In this document: positions 49,715-58,381 of the stretch, piece after piece
Layout of the letters: each line of letters begins with the position of its first letter
How positions within the stretch are numbered: the first letter of the stretch is position 1
Assembly (NCBI GenBank): GCA_964443225.1
Contig: CAYUCC010000006.1
Coordinates: forward strand, 48,912-112,911
Length of the DNA: 64,000 nucleotides
Origin: SSC4 sp964443225
GTDB lineage: Bacteria > Chloroflexota > Anaerolineae > SSC4 > Amarolineaceae
Direction: 5' to 3'
Notes under the pieces: model-generated
What the model was told of the DNA's origin: nothing
Databases searched by the model: none
The model's input: the letters and a program-made list of their open reading frames with translations, nothing else
Position numbers and translations under genes: made by a program

Positions 49715-50178
49715 GAACGTGCAGGGGGCTCATTTTTGGCCGACCGCAGCGCCGCAATGCCATTCTGCACCTGGGCCATAGAACCTTCCAGCTGTGTTCC
49801 CAACTCCTGCAGCACGCTGACCGTGTAGACGTCTGCGTCGCTGCGCAGCTGCTGCGCGGTGCGTTCGGCGTCCTGGAGAATGGTCTGGGCACGCGCCTGC
49901 GCCTGGCGGACGACCTCGTGTTCTTCCAGGAGTTCGGCAGCCCGTTCACGCGCACGGCCGACGATGCGTTCCGACTCTTCTTTGGCCTGTGCCAGGAGTC
50001 GATCTCGTTCTTGCATCGTGCGCTGGGCCTGTTTGACAACGTCGGGCACCGTCACCCGCATCTGTTCGATCAGGCGCTGGCATTCCGATTCGTTGACCAG
50101 CACACGATCGGTGCCGGGGATGCGCAGGCTTGACGTGAGCAAGGCCTCGAACTGGTCGACAAGTTGCATGATTTCCAT
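49711..50178 (-). CDS. Coiled-coil protein resembling ATP synthase b or DivIVA-type stalks
   Basis: The 155-residue protein is almost entirely helical, with a charged heptad stretch from about residue 45 to 125 (QRTMQERDRLLAQAKEESER, then ARERAAELLEEHEVVRQAQA and ILQDAERTAQQLRSDAD). There is no transmembrane helix or DivIVA N-terminal motif, so neither known family can be assigned. A conserved-looking hydrophobic start (MEIMQLVDQFEALLTSS) precedes the coil. GAGGTG lies before the ATG. It lies between coaD (70 bp) and yceD, a position at which similar genes appear in relatives. Confidence 0.65.
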   Translation of the reverse strand: MEIMQLVDQFEALLTSSLRIPGTDRVLVNESECQRLIEQMRVTVPDVVKQAQRTMQERDRLLAQAKEESERIVGRARERAAELLEEHEVVRQAQARAQTILQDAERTAQQLRSDADVYTVSVLQELGTQLEGSMAQVQNGIAALRSAKNEPPARS

Positions 50179-50248
50179 AGTTCACCTCGAGTTCACCTCG
50201 GTTCACCGCGGTGTACCCCGGTCCGCCGCCCGGGGCCGGCTCCCTCGC

Positions 50249-50743
50249 TTACGGTGGGCTGTCTGCCGAATGCAGCCTTTCACGCAGGGCCATTTCGACG
50301 TGGGGCGGCACCAGGTCACTGACCGGACCGTTCAACATCGCCACTTCCTTCAAGATCGTGGAGCTGAGGAACAGGTAGGCCTGGCTGGTCATAAAGCCGA
50401 TGGTTTCGACGTCCGGTGCCATCCGTTTGTTGGTGAGTGCCAGCTGGAACTCGAATTCGAAGTCGGAAATGGCACGCAAGCCACGGACGATGACCTGGGC
50501 GTCGATCTGATTGGCAAAATCGACGGTAAGTCCGTAATAACGCATGACACGAATGTTGGGAACGTGCTGCAACGCCGCCGTCGCCAGCGCGATGCGCTCA
50601 TCGGTCGTGAACAGCAGTTTTTTGGACGGCCGGTCATACAGCCCAACCACGAGCTCGTCGAAGACACCAGCCGCGCGGGTGGCAATGTCGATATGACCGT
50701 TATGGATGGGGTCGAACGTTCCTGGATACAGTGCAATGGCCAT
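50249..50743 (-). CDS. coaD: Phosphopantetheine adenylyltransferase CoaD
   Basis: The 164-residue protein has the nucleotidyltransferase motif YPGTFDPIHNGHIDIATRAA (residues about 6-25, with HxGH), YDRPSKKLLFTTDERI and the C-terminal ISDFEFEFQLALTNKRM and FLSSTILKEVAMLNGPVSDLVP with the conserved S-S-T-I-K run. It makes dephospho-CoA, the penultimate step of CoA synthesis. The ATG follows the recG stop by 1 bp (TGAcATG). Confidence 0.95.
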   Translation of the reverse strand: MAIALYPGTFDPIHNGHIDIATRAAGVFDELVVGLYDRPSKKLLFTTDERIALATAALQHVPNIRVMRYYGLTVDFANQIDAQVIVRGLRAISDFEFEFQLALTNKRMAPDVETIGFMTSQAYLFLSSTILKEVAMLNGPVSDLVPPHVEMALRERLHSADSPP

Positions 50744-50744
50744 G

Positions 50745-53339
50745 TCAGTTCACATCCCCGGCACCGCGCCAGAAGGTCTCCAATTTGACTGCCAGCGCCT
50801 GATTTTCGGGCAGGATGAGCGCCGGATCGGCGTCCAGCAGGCGTTGTGCCTCCTGCCGCGTTCGTTCGAGCAGTTTCAAATCGGCAAAACCGGCCAGCGA
50901 GACCGCCGGCAGGCCGCTCTGACGGGTTCCAAAAAAGTCGCCCGGTCCACGGAGCTGCAGATCGATTTCAGCCAGCTTGAAACCGTCCTGCATCTCGGCC
51001 ATGGCACGCAGGCGTTCGTCTTCCGTTTGTTCGGCGCGTTCGACGAGCAGCAGGCACGTGGACGCATACTCACCGCGCCCGACGCGACCGCGAAACTGGT
51101 GGAGTTGAGCCAGCCCGAAATGATTGGCACCCTCGACCAGCATGACCGTTGCGTTTGCAACGTCGATCCCCACTTCTACGACCGAGGTCGACACCAGGAT
51201 CTGGATCTCGTTTTGGGCAAACTGCTGCATCACAGCCTCCTTTTCGTCGGCTTTCATGCGCCCGTGCAGCAAACCGAGTCGAAAGCGCGGGAAGACGCTG
51301 TTTTGCAGGCGCTCGTGCTCTGCCACCGCCGCCCGTGCATCGGACTGTTCGGATTCTTCGACCAGGGGGCAGACGACGTACGCCTGGCGACCGGCCTCCA
51401 CCTGCCGCTCGACGAAGCCGTAGGCCCGCTCGCGCTCGAGGGGGTGAACGACAAAGGTTTGAATCGCCTGGCGTCCCGGTGGCAGCTCGCCAATGACCGA
51501 TACGTCAAGGTCGCCGTACAGGGTGAGCGCCAGACTGCGCGGGATCGGGGTCGCACTCATGACGAGCAAGTGGGGGATGTGGCTTTCGGCAGCACCGTTC
51601 TGACGTTGTTTGAGCGCAGCCCGCTGTTCGACGCCAAACCGGTGTTGTTCGTCGACGATGGCCAGACCAAGGCGGGTAAATCGCACCTCTTCCTGGATCA
51701 AAGCATGGGTTCCGACGACGAGGTCGATCTCACCGCTGGCCAGCTGCTGGCGGATCTCTTCCTTCTCATTCTCTTTGAGGCTGCCGGTCAGCAGTGCCAG
51801 GCGCAGCGGTGCCTGTCCGGTGTCGGGTGCAGCCTCCAACCAGGGCGCAAAGAGGCGGGACAGGCTGCGGAAATGCTGTTCGGCCAGAATCTCGGTCGGT
51901 GCCATGAGCGCCGCCTGGTGGCCGGCCATCGCGGTGACCCACATGGTCGTGGCAGCCACCGCCGTTTTGCCCGAACCGACGTCGCCCTGCAGCAGGCGTG
52001 ACATGGGCTGTGTCTGCCCCACGTCGCGCAGAATGTCGTCCAGCGCCAGCTGCTGGGCATTGGTCAGCGTGAAGGGCAGCGTCTCCACGAAGGACTGCAC
52101 CTGTTCCGGTGTGACTGCCAGTGGATGCGCGTGGTGGCTGCGCCACTGGTACCGCTGGCGCTGCATGCCCAACTGCAGGAGGAACATGTCGTTGAATGCC
52201 ATGCGCCGCCGCGCTTGTTCGAGCTGTTCGGCGTTTTCTGGGAAATGAATGTGCTGCAGTGCCCGCGACAGTGACATCAGACGCGCCGAGGCGATCACGC
52301 GGTCCGGCATAAAATCGGATACGCGTGCAGCCCACGCATCCACCGCCTGTTTGATGCGCTGACGCAGCCAACGCTGGCTCAGGTCTTTAGTCAATGGATA
52401 AATCGGCACGAGCCGGCCGGTATGCACCAGTTCCTTGTCCAGCGGTTCCCACTCGGGGTTTGTAAGTACAAACCGCCCCATGTACAGGTCGACACGCCCA
52501 CTCAACGCAATCAGGCGATCGCTCTTGAGTTGTTTGAGCACGTAGGGGTTGTACCACATCGCCTGCAGGGTACCGGTGGCATCGGCAACGATCGCCATGG
52601 CCGCTTTTTGACCGCTGCGCAGGCGGCGCTCGCCGACTTCCCAAACGGTCGCCAGGATGGTGACTTCATCGCCGCGCTGCAGGCTGCTGATCGGCCGCAG
52701 GTTGCTGTAGTCGACATAACGACGAGGAAACAGCCACAGCATGTCTTCGACCGTGTGCACACCCAGCCGTTCGAGCATGGCAGCGTAGTGTGGGCCGATG
52801 CTGGGCAGAGTCGTCACGGGTGCCTGCAAACCCAGGTCGACTTCAGCAGCCGAAAGGGGCTTGGCTCTGCGGTGTGGTGCGCGACGCTCGCGCGGTGGGT
52901 GTTCGGCGACTGCTTCGACGGGTGCCGGTTTTGTCGCCGGCTTCTTGGGCGCGGCCTCAGGCTTTCGTTTGCCGGGCCCGGTGCCGGCCACCGGTTTGGC
53001 GGGCTGGCGTGGGGCCGGTTCACGTACGGGCGGCGGCATGGGTGCCGCCTCGCGGGCCGGCGGGGGCGGTGCAGCACCGAGCCGTGACAGGATGTTGTTC
53101 ACCAGGCGGGCCCGTGCTTCCTGGTCGACCGCGGCCGGGTAGCCGGTCAACAGCGCAACGATGGCAGTGATCTGGGCGGTGCGTTCTGGCATTTCCTGGC
53201 GCGCATCCTGCTCCCAGCGCGCCGCGAACTTATCGAGTCCGCCGATTACCGCTTTGTTGCGATAGCCCTGGCGTTTCTCGAGCGCCAGGATTTTTTTGAG
53301 GCGCTCGAATGCATCATTGGTGGGATTATTTGCGACCAT
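50745..53339 (-). CDS. recG: ATP-dependent DNA helicase RecG with N-terminal extension
   Basis: The 864-residue protein is longer than the usual 680-700. The first 170 residues are an extra region: a short helical domain, then a Pro/Ala/Arg-rich linker. The wedge/OB domain follows (PRRYVDYS, RGDEVTILATVWE), then the helicase: Walker A LLQGDVGSGKTAVAATT, motif II VDEQHRFG, SATPIPRSLALTLYGDL, VVEVGIDVANATVMLVEGA and LHQFRGRVGRGEYASTCLL. It remodels stalled replication forks. The start at 53339 lies just after the DegV stop (TGATATG); a longer frame to 53411 would overlap DegV. Confidence 0.94.
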   Translation of the reverse strand: MVANNPTNDAFERLKKILALEKRQGYRNKAVIGGLDKFAARWEQDARQEMPERTAQITAIVALLTGYPAAVDQEARARLVNNILSRLGAAPPPPAREAAPMPPPVREPAPRQPAKPVAGTGPGKRKPEAAPKKPATKPAPVEAVAEHPPRERRAPHRRAKPLSAAEVDLGLQAPVTTLPSIGPHYAAMLERLGVHTVEDMLWLFPRRYVDYSNLRPISSLQRGDEVTILATVWEVGERRLRSGQKAAMAIVADATGTLQAMWYNPYVLKQLKSDRLIALSGRVDLYMGRFVLTNPEWEPLDKELVHTGRLVPIYPLTKDLSQRWLRQRIKQAVDAWAARVSDFMPDRVIASARLMSLSRALQHIHFPENAEQLEQARRRMAFNDMFLLQLGMQRQRYQWRSHHAHPLAVTPEQVQSFVETLPFTLTNAQQLALDDILRDVGQTQPMSRLLQGDVGSGKTAVAATTMWVTAMAGHQAALMAPTEILAEQHFRSLSRLFAPWLEAAPDTGQAPLRLALLTGSLKENEKEEIRQQLASGEIDLVVGTHALIQEEVRFTRLGLAIVDEQHRFGVEQRAALKQRQNGAAESHIPHLLVMSATPIPRSLALTLYGDLDVSVIGELPPGRQAIQTFVVHPLERERAYGFVERQVEAGRQAYVVCPLVEESEQSDARAAVAEHERLQNSVFPRFRLGLLHGRMKADEKEAVMQQFAQNEIQILVSTSVVEVGIDVANATVMLVEGANHFGLAQLHQFRGRVGRGEYASTCLLLVERAEQTEDERLRAMAEMQDGFKLAEIDLQLRGPGDFFGTRQSGLPAVSLAGFADLKLLERTRQEAQRLLDADPALILPENQALAVKLETFWRGAGDVN

Positions 53340-53340
53340 A

Positions 53341-54186
53341 TCAATAACGACCTTCGTATACCATGACGCCAATCGCGCTGGGTCCCAGGTGAGCGGCAAG
53401 CGACGGGCCATACATATACACTGGAAACTGGCGATGGGGAATGGCTTCGCCCAGATGTTTGATCAACGTGGCGGCCTCTGGGTCGAAGTTGTTCTGCACG
53501 ATCGCCATTTGTTCGATGGTGGAGAACTCTCCCACGAACTCGACCAGCTTTTCGACGGCACGCTCGCGCGTGTGCACCTTTTCGAGCGGGATGATTTCGC
53601 CGTCTTCGATGTTGAGCAGCGGTTTGATGCCCAGCATCGTACCGAGAATGGCCTGGGCTTTGCTGATGCGCCTGCTGCGCTCCAGGTAATCCAGGGTTTC
53701 GACGAAGAATACGCCATACAGGTGGGGTACCATGCCTCGTACCAGGCGCACGATATCGTCCAGCCGTGCACCCGCGGCGGCCGCTGCGGCGGCGGTTTCG
53801 ACCAGGATACCCAGTCCAACCGAGACCGTTTGTGAATCGATGACGGTGATCTGGCAGCGCCCCAGCAGGCTGGATGCAGCCGCCCGTGCCACAGCACACA
53901 CGTCGGTAACCTGGGTGGAGACGTGCAGCGAAAGAATTTGATCGGTCTGCCGGTGCAGGCGGTTGTACACGTCATCGAATTCGGCCTGAGCGGGCGGCAG
54001 GTCAACGGGCAGCGTGCTGCTGCCGGCAACCTTACGAAAATAGCTCTGTGCCGTAAGATCGACCCCTTCGCGGTAGATGCGTTTTCCAACCTGGATTTGA
54101 TGAGGCACGACCTGTATGCCCAGGCGCCGGGCGGCATCCGGTGCGAGATGGGCACTGCTGTCGGTCACGACCACGACGTTGGCCAC
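53341..54186 (-). CDS. DegV family fatty-acid-binding protein (FakB-like)
   Basis: The 281-residue protein has DegV motifs: VVVTDSSAHLAPDAARRLGI (residues 5-24), LPVDLPPAQAEFDDVY with the TSLP-like SSTLPVDLPP segment, ILSLHVSTQVTDVCAVA and VIDSQTVSVGLGILV, then VFFVETLDYLERSRRISKAQ. DegV/FakB proteins bind a fatty acid and present it to the kinase FakA. FakA is encoded just upstream (157 bp gap that contains a repeat-element fragment). recG follows 1 bp after the stop. Confidence 0.9.
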   Translation of the reverse strand: MANVVVVTDSSAHLAPDAARRLGIQVVPHQIQVGKRIYREGVDLTAQSYFRKVAGSSTLPVDLPPAQAEFDDVYNRLHRQTDQILSLHVSTQVTDVCAVARAAASSLLGRCQITVIDSQTVSVGLGILVETAAAAAAAGARLDDIVRLVRGMVPHLYGVFFVETLDYLERSRRISKAQAILGTMLGIKPLLNIEDGEIIPLEKVHTRERAVEKLVEFVGEFSTIEQMAIVQNNFDPEAATLIKHLGEAIPHRQFPVYMYGPSLAAHLGPSAIGVMVYEGRY

Positions 54187-54234
54187 GGAATAACTCCATT
54201 TTGCCGGGATGGCACGATTTCAACTGCGTTCACC

Positions 54235-54263
54235 AAGGGCCTGTGCGAGAACAACTTCCCATG
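54235..54263 (+). repeat. Degenerate partial copy of the 72-bp dispersed repeat
   Basis: AAGGGCCTGT and ACAACTTCCCATG align with the first 29 bases of the element at 25846, with the middle 6-8 bases changed; further weak similarity extends to about 54290. It lies in the fakA-degV gap. Confidence 0.6.
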
Positions 54264-54343
54264 AATTTTGACGAATTCCAACCATGTTGCAGGAAGTCGT
54301 TCTGTTGTGAGCCCCAACCACAATAATGACGTTCGCAACGACC

Positions 54344-56059
54344 CTATTCTGCCGAAAGGATGTAGTGATAATGTGGCTGGCCACCCGCCACCAGCTCGAA
54401 TTCCTGATTCGGATAGTCCGTGCGCAGGCTGGCGACCATGTCGTCCGCCGCGGCGGCGTCCACCGGCTGCCCATAATAAACGGTGATGATCTCGTGCTCT
54501 TCGATGTGCATCTGCTGCAGGAGAGTCCGTACCACGGAATCTGCATCCCCGCCGCGTGCCGTCAGTTCGTCGTTGAGCAGGCCAATCACGTCACCCACCG
54601 CCACCTGGATACCATCGAACGCCGCGGCGCGCACGGCGATCGTTACTTCGCCGGTCTGTGTATGGCGCAGCCCGGCGGTCATCGTTTTGACATTCGTTTC
54701 CAGGTCGGCCAGGGGATTGAACGCAATCAACGCACTGATGCCCTGGGGAATCGTCTTGCTGGGTACGATCCGCACCTGTTTCTTCGACAGTGTCTGGGCC
54801 TGCTGCGCTGCCAGCAGGATATTGCTGTTGTTGGGCAGGACGATGACGTCGGGTGTGGGGGCGGCTTCGATGGCTGCCAGCAGCTCCTGCGTGCTGGGAT
54901 TCATCGTTTGCCCCCCCGTCACGATCTGCGTGCAGCCCAGGCTGGCAAATACCTGCTGCAGGCCGCTGCCTGACACGACCGCGACGGTGGCAATGTGGAC
55001 TGTTGGTGTCGCACCGGGCAGTTCACTCCCATGACCGGCCGCCGGCCCATCGCCTGGCCCTTCACCGTGTACGAACTCCGCATACTGCGCATCCATGTTT
55101 TCGACGATGATGCGGCTCAAGCGGCCGACGCGCGCCCCGTAATTGAGTGCATGGCCCGGTTCGGGTGAATGCAGGTGAACCTTGACCGTGCGTTCGTCCC
55201 CGACCACCAGGACCGAATCACCCATGGCGGTAATCGTGTGGCGGATATCCTCGACGTCCAGATCATTACCCTGGATAATGAACTGAATGTCGAAACCATA
55301 CTCACCGTCCAGAGCTTCGGCGTGACCGGCAAAAGCGCCGCTCGCGACGTCTAAATCACCGACTTGCTCGCCATGCAGGGCGCGTGACATACCGTCGAGC
55401 ACAAAATACAGCCCCTTGCCTCCTGCATCGACGACACCGGCCTGGGCCAGCACCGCCAGCATCGACGGCGTCTTTTGAACGGCGTCGTCGGCGGCGTGCA
55501 CCAGCCGGCGCAAGAAGAAGCGCAGATCATCGTCCAGGTGGGCGGCGTTTTCGGCCGCGTCGGCGCACAGGCGAACGACGGTGAGGATGGTGCCTTCGAC
55601 CGGCTTCACAACCCCTTTGTATGCGGTGTCCGACGCCAGCCGCAGGGCCCGCGCCAGCTGCCTGACGTCGCACGCGTTGGCTGTTTCCAGGCTGCGCGCC
55701 ATGCCGCGCAAAATCTGCGACAAAATGACCCCTGAATTGCCGCGTGCGCCCATCAACGCGCCGTGGGCCACCGCGTGCATCACCTTGCCCAGGTGATCCG
55801 ATGGCGTATTCGCCATTTCTTCGATGCTCGACTGCAGCGTCAGGAGCATGTTGGTGCCGGTATCACCGTCCGGCACTGGAAAAACGTTCAGAGCATTGAC
55901 GCTTTCATGGTTTTTTGCCAGCCAGGCATACGCACCCTGCAGCATCTCGCGCATGCCGGCGCCATCGACGGCCGGCACACTGGTGCCAGGAGGGTAGCGG
56001 TCGCGCAGGGACTGCGCGGGGACGGGGCTCTGGTTGGCGTGTGCTGATGTACTGGTCAA
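54344..56059 (-). CDS. fakA: Fatty acid kinase catalytic subunit FakA-like (DAK2/YloV), TTG start
   Basis: The 571-residue protein begins with a short variable stretch, then the DhaL/DAK2 kinase domain (residues about 35-205) with NVFPVPDGDTGTNMLLTL, the Asp residues that hold ATP-Mg, and GARGNSGVILSQILRG and DAGGKGLYFVLDG. The middle and C-terminal YloV domain follows (VIVLPNNSNILLAAQQA, then TVYYGQPVD). FakA phosphorylates fatty acids bound by FakB/DegV for phospholipid synthesis. The start is a TTG (56059), chosen because AGGAG lies 8-9 bases upstream. The Asp23-like gene precedes it and degV follows. Confidence 0.92.
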   Translation of the reverse strand: MTSTSAHANQSPVPAQSLRDRYPPGTSVPAVDGAGMREMLQGAYAWLAKNHESVNALNVFPVPDGDTGTNMLLTLQSSIEEMANTPSDHLGKVMHAVAHGALMGARGNSGVILSQILRGMARSLETANACDVRQLARALRLASDTAYKGVVKPVEGTILTVVRLCADAAENAAHLDDDLRFFLRRLVHAADDAVQKTPSMLAVLAQAGVVDAGGKGLYFVLDGMSRALHGEQVGDLDVASGAFAGHAEALDGEYGFDIQFIIQGNDLDVEDIRHTITAMGDSVLVVGDERTVKVHLHSPEPGHALNYGARVGRLSRIIVENMDAQYAEFVHGEGPGDGPAAGHGSELPGATPTVHIATVAVVSGSGLQQVFASLGCTQIVTGGQTMNPSTQELLAAIEAAPTPDVIVLPNNSNILLAAQQAQTLSKKQVRIVPSKTIPQGISALIAFNPLADLETNVKTMTAGLRHTQTGEVTIAVRAAAFDGIQVAVGDVIGLLNDELTARGGDADSVVRTLLQQMHIEEHEIITVYYGQPVDAAAADDMVASLRTDYPNQEFELVAGGQPHYHYILSAE

Positions 56060-56110
56060 ACCTGGATCTCCTGACGGGTGAGATTACTGAAATCCGGGGT
56101 GTCCCCGGTC

Positions 56111-56461
56111 CTATTCGTCGCTGGTGCGCAGTCCCTGGACATGGACGTTGACCGCCTCGACCGGCAATCCCAGGGTTTGTTCGACGGAAAACTTGACACG
56201 CTGCATGACACCGTGCGCCACCTCCGAAATGCGCGTGCCGTATTGGACGATGATGTACAGATCGATCACGATGTGGTCTTTTTTCGACTGAACGACGACC
56301 CCGCGTCGCGCACGATCTCCCTGGAGCAAATCACCGATGCCGTTGATCAGGTTTTTGCTGGTCATACCGACTACGCCGTAGGACTGCAGCACGGCCTCAC
56401 TGGCCACGGTCGCAATGGCGTAGGGTGAGATTTCGATACGACCACGATTCGTTGTCTCCAT
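56111..56461 (-). CDS. Asp23/Gls24 family envelope stress protein, copy 1
   Basis: The 116-residue protein is a compact Asp23 domain: GRIEISPYAIATVASEAVLQSYGVVGM (residues 7-33), KDHIVIDLYIIVQYGTRISEVA (about 61-82) and VEAVNVHVQGLR. This is the yloU-like copy that precedes fakA in many Gram-positive bacteria, forming a rpmB/asp23/fakA arrangement that is seen here too. GGGGAG lies close to the ATG. The gene is divergent from rpmB. Confidence 0.9.
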   Translation of the reverse strand: METTNRGRIEISPYAIATVASEAVLQSYGVVGMTSKNLINGIGDLLQGDRARRGVVVQSKKDHIVIDLYIIVQYGTRISEVAHGVMQRVKFSVEQTLGLPVEAVNVHVQGLRTSDE

Positions 56462-56482
56462 GGGTCATCTCCCCTTCGTATT

Positions 56483-56511
56483 TTGGCAAAATGCCATTTC
56501 TATGCTATGAT
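56483..56511 (+). promoter_or_regulatory. Promoter for rpmB
   Basis: TTGGCA (56483-56488) and TATGAT (56506-56511) are 17 bp apart. Transcription would start near 56518, leaving about 147 nt of leader before the rpmB ATG at 56665. Confidence 0.65.
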
Positions 56512-56544
56512 CGGCCCCACGAACAGCGCCGATCTCGGGCCCGT

Positions 56545-56575
56545 GGCCCTGCAAACGTGCGGGGCCTTTGTTTTG
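56545..56575 (+). promoter_or_regulatory. Attenuator-like terminator in the rpmB leader
   Basis: GGCCCTGCA (56545-56553) pairs with TGCGGGGCC (56558-56566) around the loop AACG, directly followed by TTTGTTTTG. It lies about 30-50 nt into the leader transcript and 90 nt before rpmB. A GGGCCCGTGGCCC stretch just upstream could compete for pairing. This fits an attenuator or ribosomal-protein leader; it matches no known riboswitch that I recognise. Confidence 0.6.
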
Positions 56576-56664
56576 TCTCCGGGTCGGCCAGAACTCAACT
56601 GTGTGAGCCCATGTTTTGTCGCACCACGGTGCACACGGGCTCGCCAAGCCGTAGGGGGTACGAG

Positions 56665-56847
56665 ATGGCCAAGTGTGAGATTTGTGGCAAGGGCCCACAG
56701 TTTGGGAACCGCGTGAGCTTTTCGATGCGCCATACGCGGCATATGTGGAAGGCCAACGTTCAGCGCAAGACGATCTGGACCGATGGCAAACCGCGCACGG
56801 TGTATGCCTGCGCCAAGTGCTTGAAGACCATGCAAAAGAATGCCTGA
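56665..56847 (+). CDS. rpmB: 50S ribosomal protein L28
   Basis: The 60-residue protein begins AKCEICGKGPQFGNRVSFS and continues with HMWKANVQRKTI and the Cys pair CAKCLKTMQK, the normal length and Zn-binding form of L28. The ATG at 56665 follows GTAGGGGGTACGAG. It is transcribed alone, away from the asp23-fakA series, and ends in a strong terminator. Confidence 0.95.
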   Translation: MAKCEICGKGPQFGNRVSFSMRHTRHMWKANVQRKTIWTDGKPRTVYACAKCLKTMQKNA

Positions 56848-56876
56848 TGCCGTTCCGCTGCCACACAGCGTCCAGA

Positions 56877-56913
56877 AACGCCGGGTGCCACACCAGCACC
56901 TGGCGTTTTTGTT
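56877..56913 (+). terminator. Intrinsic terminator of rpmB
   Basis: AACGCCGGGTGC (56877-56888) pairs with GCACCTGGCGTT (56896-56907) with one G-T pair and a 7-base loop, followed by TTTGTTG. Confidence 0.85.
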
Positions 56914-56925
56914 GCCAGCGCGCCG

Positions 56926-58023
56926 TCATGCGACCAGTCCCACGCGCTGCACCTGCTGGCGCAGCTGACCACAGCCGGCATTGATCTCGATGCCGCGGCG
57001 CAGGCGGAGGGTTGCTGGGATGCCAGCCGCACGCAAGATATCGACGAAGGCCTGCGTATCCTGCCGGTTGGACGGCTGGAAGGATGATCCAGCCACCGGA
57101 TTGAGCGGGATCAGGTTGACGTGGCAGAGCAGCCCCCGCAATAGATATGCCAGGTCCTGTGCATGCTGCTGCTGGTCGTTGATCCCCTGCATCAAGGCAT
57201 ACTCGAACGTGATGCGCCGGTGGGTACGCGCCACGTAACGGCGGCAGGCCGACAGCAGCGCGCCCAGCGGATAGCGCCGGTTGATTGGGACCAGCTGGTC
57301 GCGCAGGGCGTCGTGCGGTGCATGCAAGCTCACCGCCAGGTTGATCTGCAAGGGCTCTTCTGCCATACGATCGATCATCGGCACAAGCCCCACGGTTGAC
57401 AGCGTGAAGTGACGCGCGCCCAGACCAAAACCACGCCCATCGGTCAAAACCTGCAAGGCCTGCCACACCGGCCCATAGTTGGCCAGCGGCTCGCCCATGC
57501 CCATCAACACCACGTTGGTAACCTGCGCCGGCCGCGTGATGGGCAGCGGTGCCTCGGCAGAGGCCTCCGGTTCGCGCAGCCAGCGCGCAAAATAGAGCAC
57601 CTGGCCGGTGATCTCACCCGCGGTGAGGTTGCGCGCCAGTCCACCCAGACCTGTCGCACAGAACGTACAGCCCATACCACAGCCAGCCTGCGTCGAGATG
57701 CACAGGGTGCGCCGTTGATCGTACAACATCAGAACCGCTTCGATCGACTGCCCATCCAGCAGGCGGAACAGAATCTTGTGGGCCAGGTGGTCGCGCGCCG
57801 CGGTCGTGACGGCCGGCTGCATCAGGTCGATCACCGTTTCGGCGGCCAGGCGCGCCCGCAGCGCCTGGGGCAGGTCGGTCATCTCGTCCGCATGGGTGGC
57901 CTGGCGGGCGTAGAGCCATTTCCAGATCTGCGCGGCACGAAAGGCCGGTTCATCCCAGGATGCCAGCAGGGTTTGCAGCTCGTCGTACGTCAGATCCAAC
58001 AAGCGGTGCATTACAGCGGTCAT
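56926..58023 (-). CDS. rlmN: Dual-specificity RNA methyltransferase RlmN
   Basis: The 365-residue protein has the RlmN layout: LLDLTYDELQTLLASW and FRAAQIWKWLYARQA at the N-terminus, the radical SAM motif CGMGCTFCATGLGGLARNLTAGEI (residues about 113-136), VVLMGMGEPLANY (about 170-182), and the C-terminal QAGI-like AGIPATLRLRRGIEINAGCGQL with the methyl-carrier Cys. It methylates A2503 of 23S rRNA and A37 of some tRNAs. The ATG at 58023 follows AAGGACG; 58011 is an alternative. Confidence 0.93.
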   Translation of the reverse strand: MTAVMHRLLDLTYDELQTLLASWDEPAFRAAQIWKWLYARQATHADEMTDLPQALRARLAAETVIDLMQPAVTTAARDHLAHKILFRLLDGQSIEAVLMLYDQRRTLCISTQAGCGMGCTFCATGLGGLARNLTAGEITGQVLYFARWLREPEASAEAPLPITRPAQVTNVVLMGMGEPLANYGPVWQALQVLTDGRGFGLGARHFTLSTVGLVPMIDRMAEEPLQINLAVSLHAPHDALRDQLVPINRRYPLGALLSACRRYVARTHRRITFEYALMQGINDQQQHAQDLAYLLRGLLCHVNLIPLNPVAGSSFQPSNRQDTQAFVDILRAAGIPATLRLRRGIEINAGCGQLRQQVQRVGLVA

Positions 58024-58158
58024 CGTCCTTGCCCGGTGCCCACGCCAACGGGCATCCGCAAATTTGTGGTCTTCACGAAAAGCGAGTATACCGCACGCCA
58101 AAACGGAAGTCAAAAAGAAATTGCACTGCTACCGTCGTAGAAACCTGCTCCGCAGGTC

Positions 58159-58187
58159 TTCACGCTTCGTGCGTCTCATGCTATAAT
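58159..58187 (+). promoter_or_regulatory. Promoter for the Clp-like gene
   Basis: TTCACG (58159-58164) and TATAAT (58182-58187) are 17 bp apart. The leader of about 190 nt contains a copy of the 72-bp dispersed repeat. Confidence 0.55.
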
Positions 58188-58257
58188 ACGCCGCGTGGCG
58201 CCATCACTCGTCAGGCCAGCAATCGATTATCGAAAAAATGATGAGGATTGGCTGCAA

Positions 58258-58330
58258 GATGGCAACTGTGCAACCGCCACCGCCAAATTCGATCACCAGA
58301 GCACGGGAAGTGATTCTTTTACAGGCCCTA
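58258..58330 (-). repeat. Copy of the 72-bp dispersed repeat in the clp leader
   Basis: The reverse complement begins TAGGGCCTGTAAAAGAATCA, continues ACTTCCCGTGCTCTG and ATCGAATTTGG, and ends GGTTGCACAGTTGCCATC, matching 25846-25918 with about one difference per seven bases. It lies between the promoter and the start codon of the Clp-like gene. Confidence 0.85.
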
Positions 58331-58381
58331 ACGCGCGTCGAAGAGGGTGTGCCGTCGGCACACCTGCCAGGAGATTGACCG

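Noticed and set aside
53339..53411. Extra 24 codons at the RecG N-terminus
   Set aside because: They overlap the DegV gene end; the TGATATG junction gives a better coupled start at 53339.
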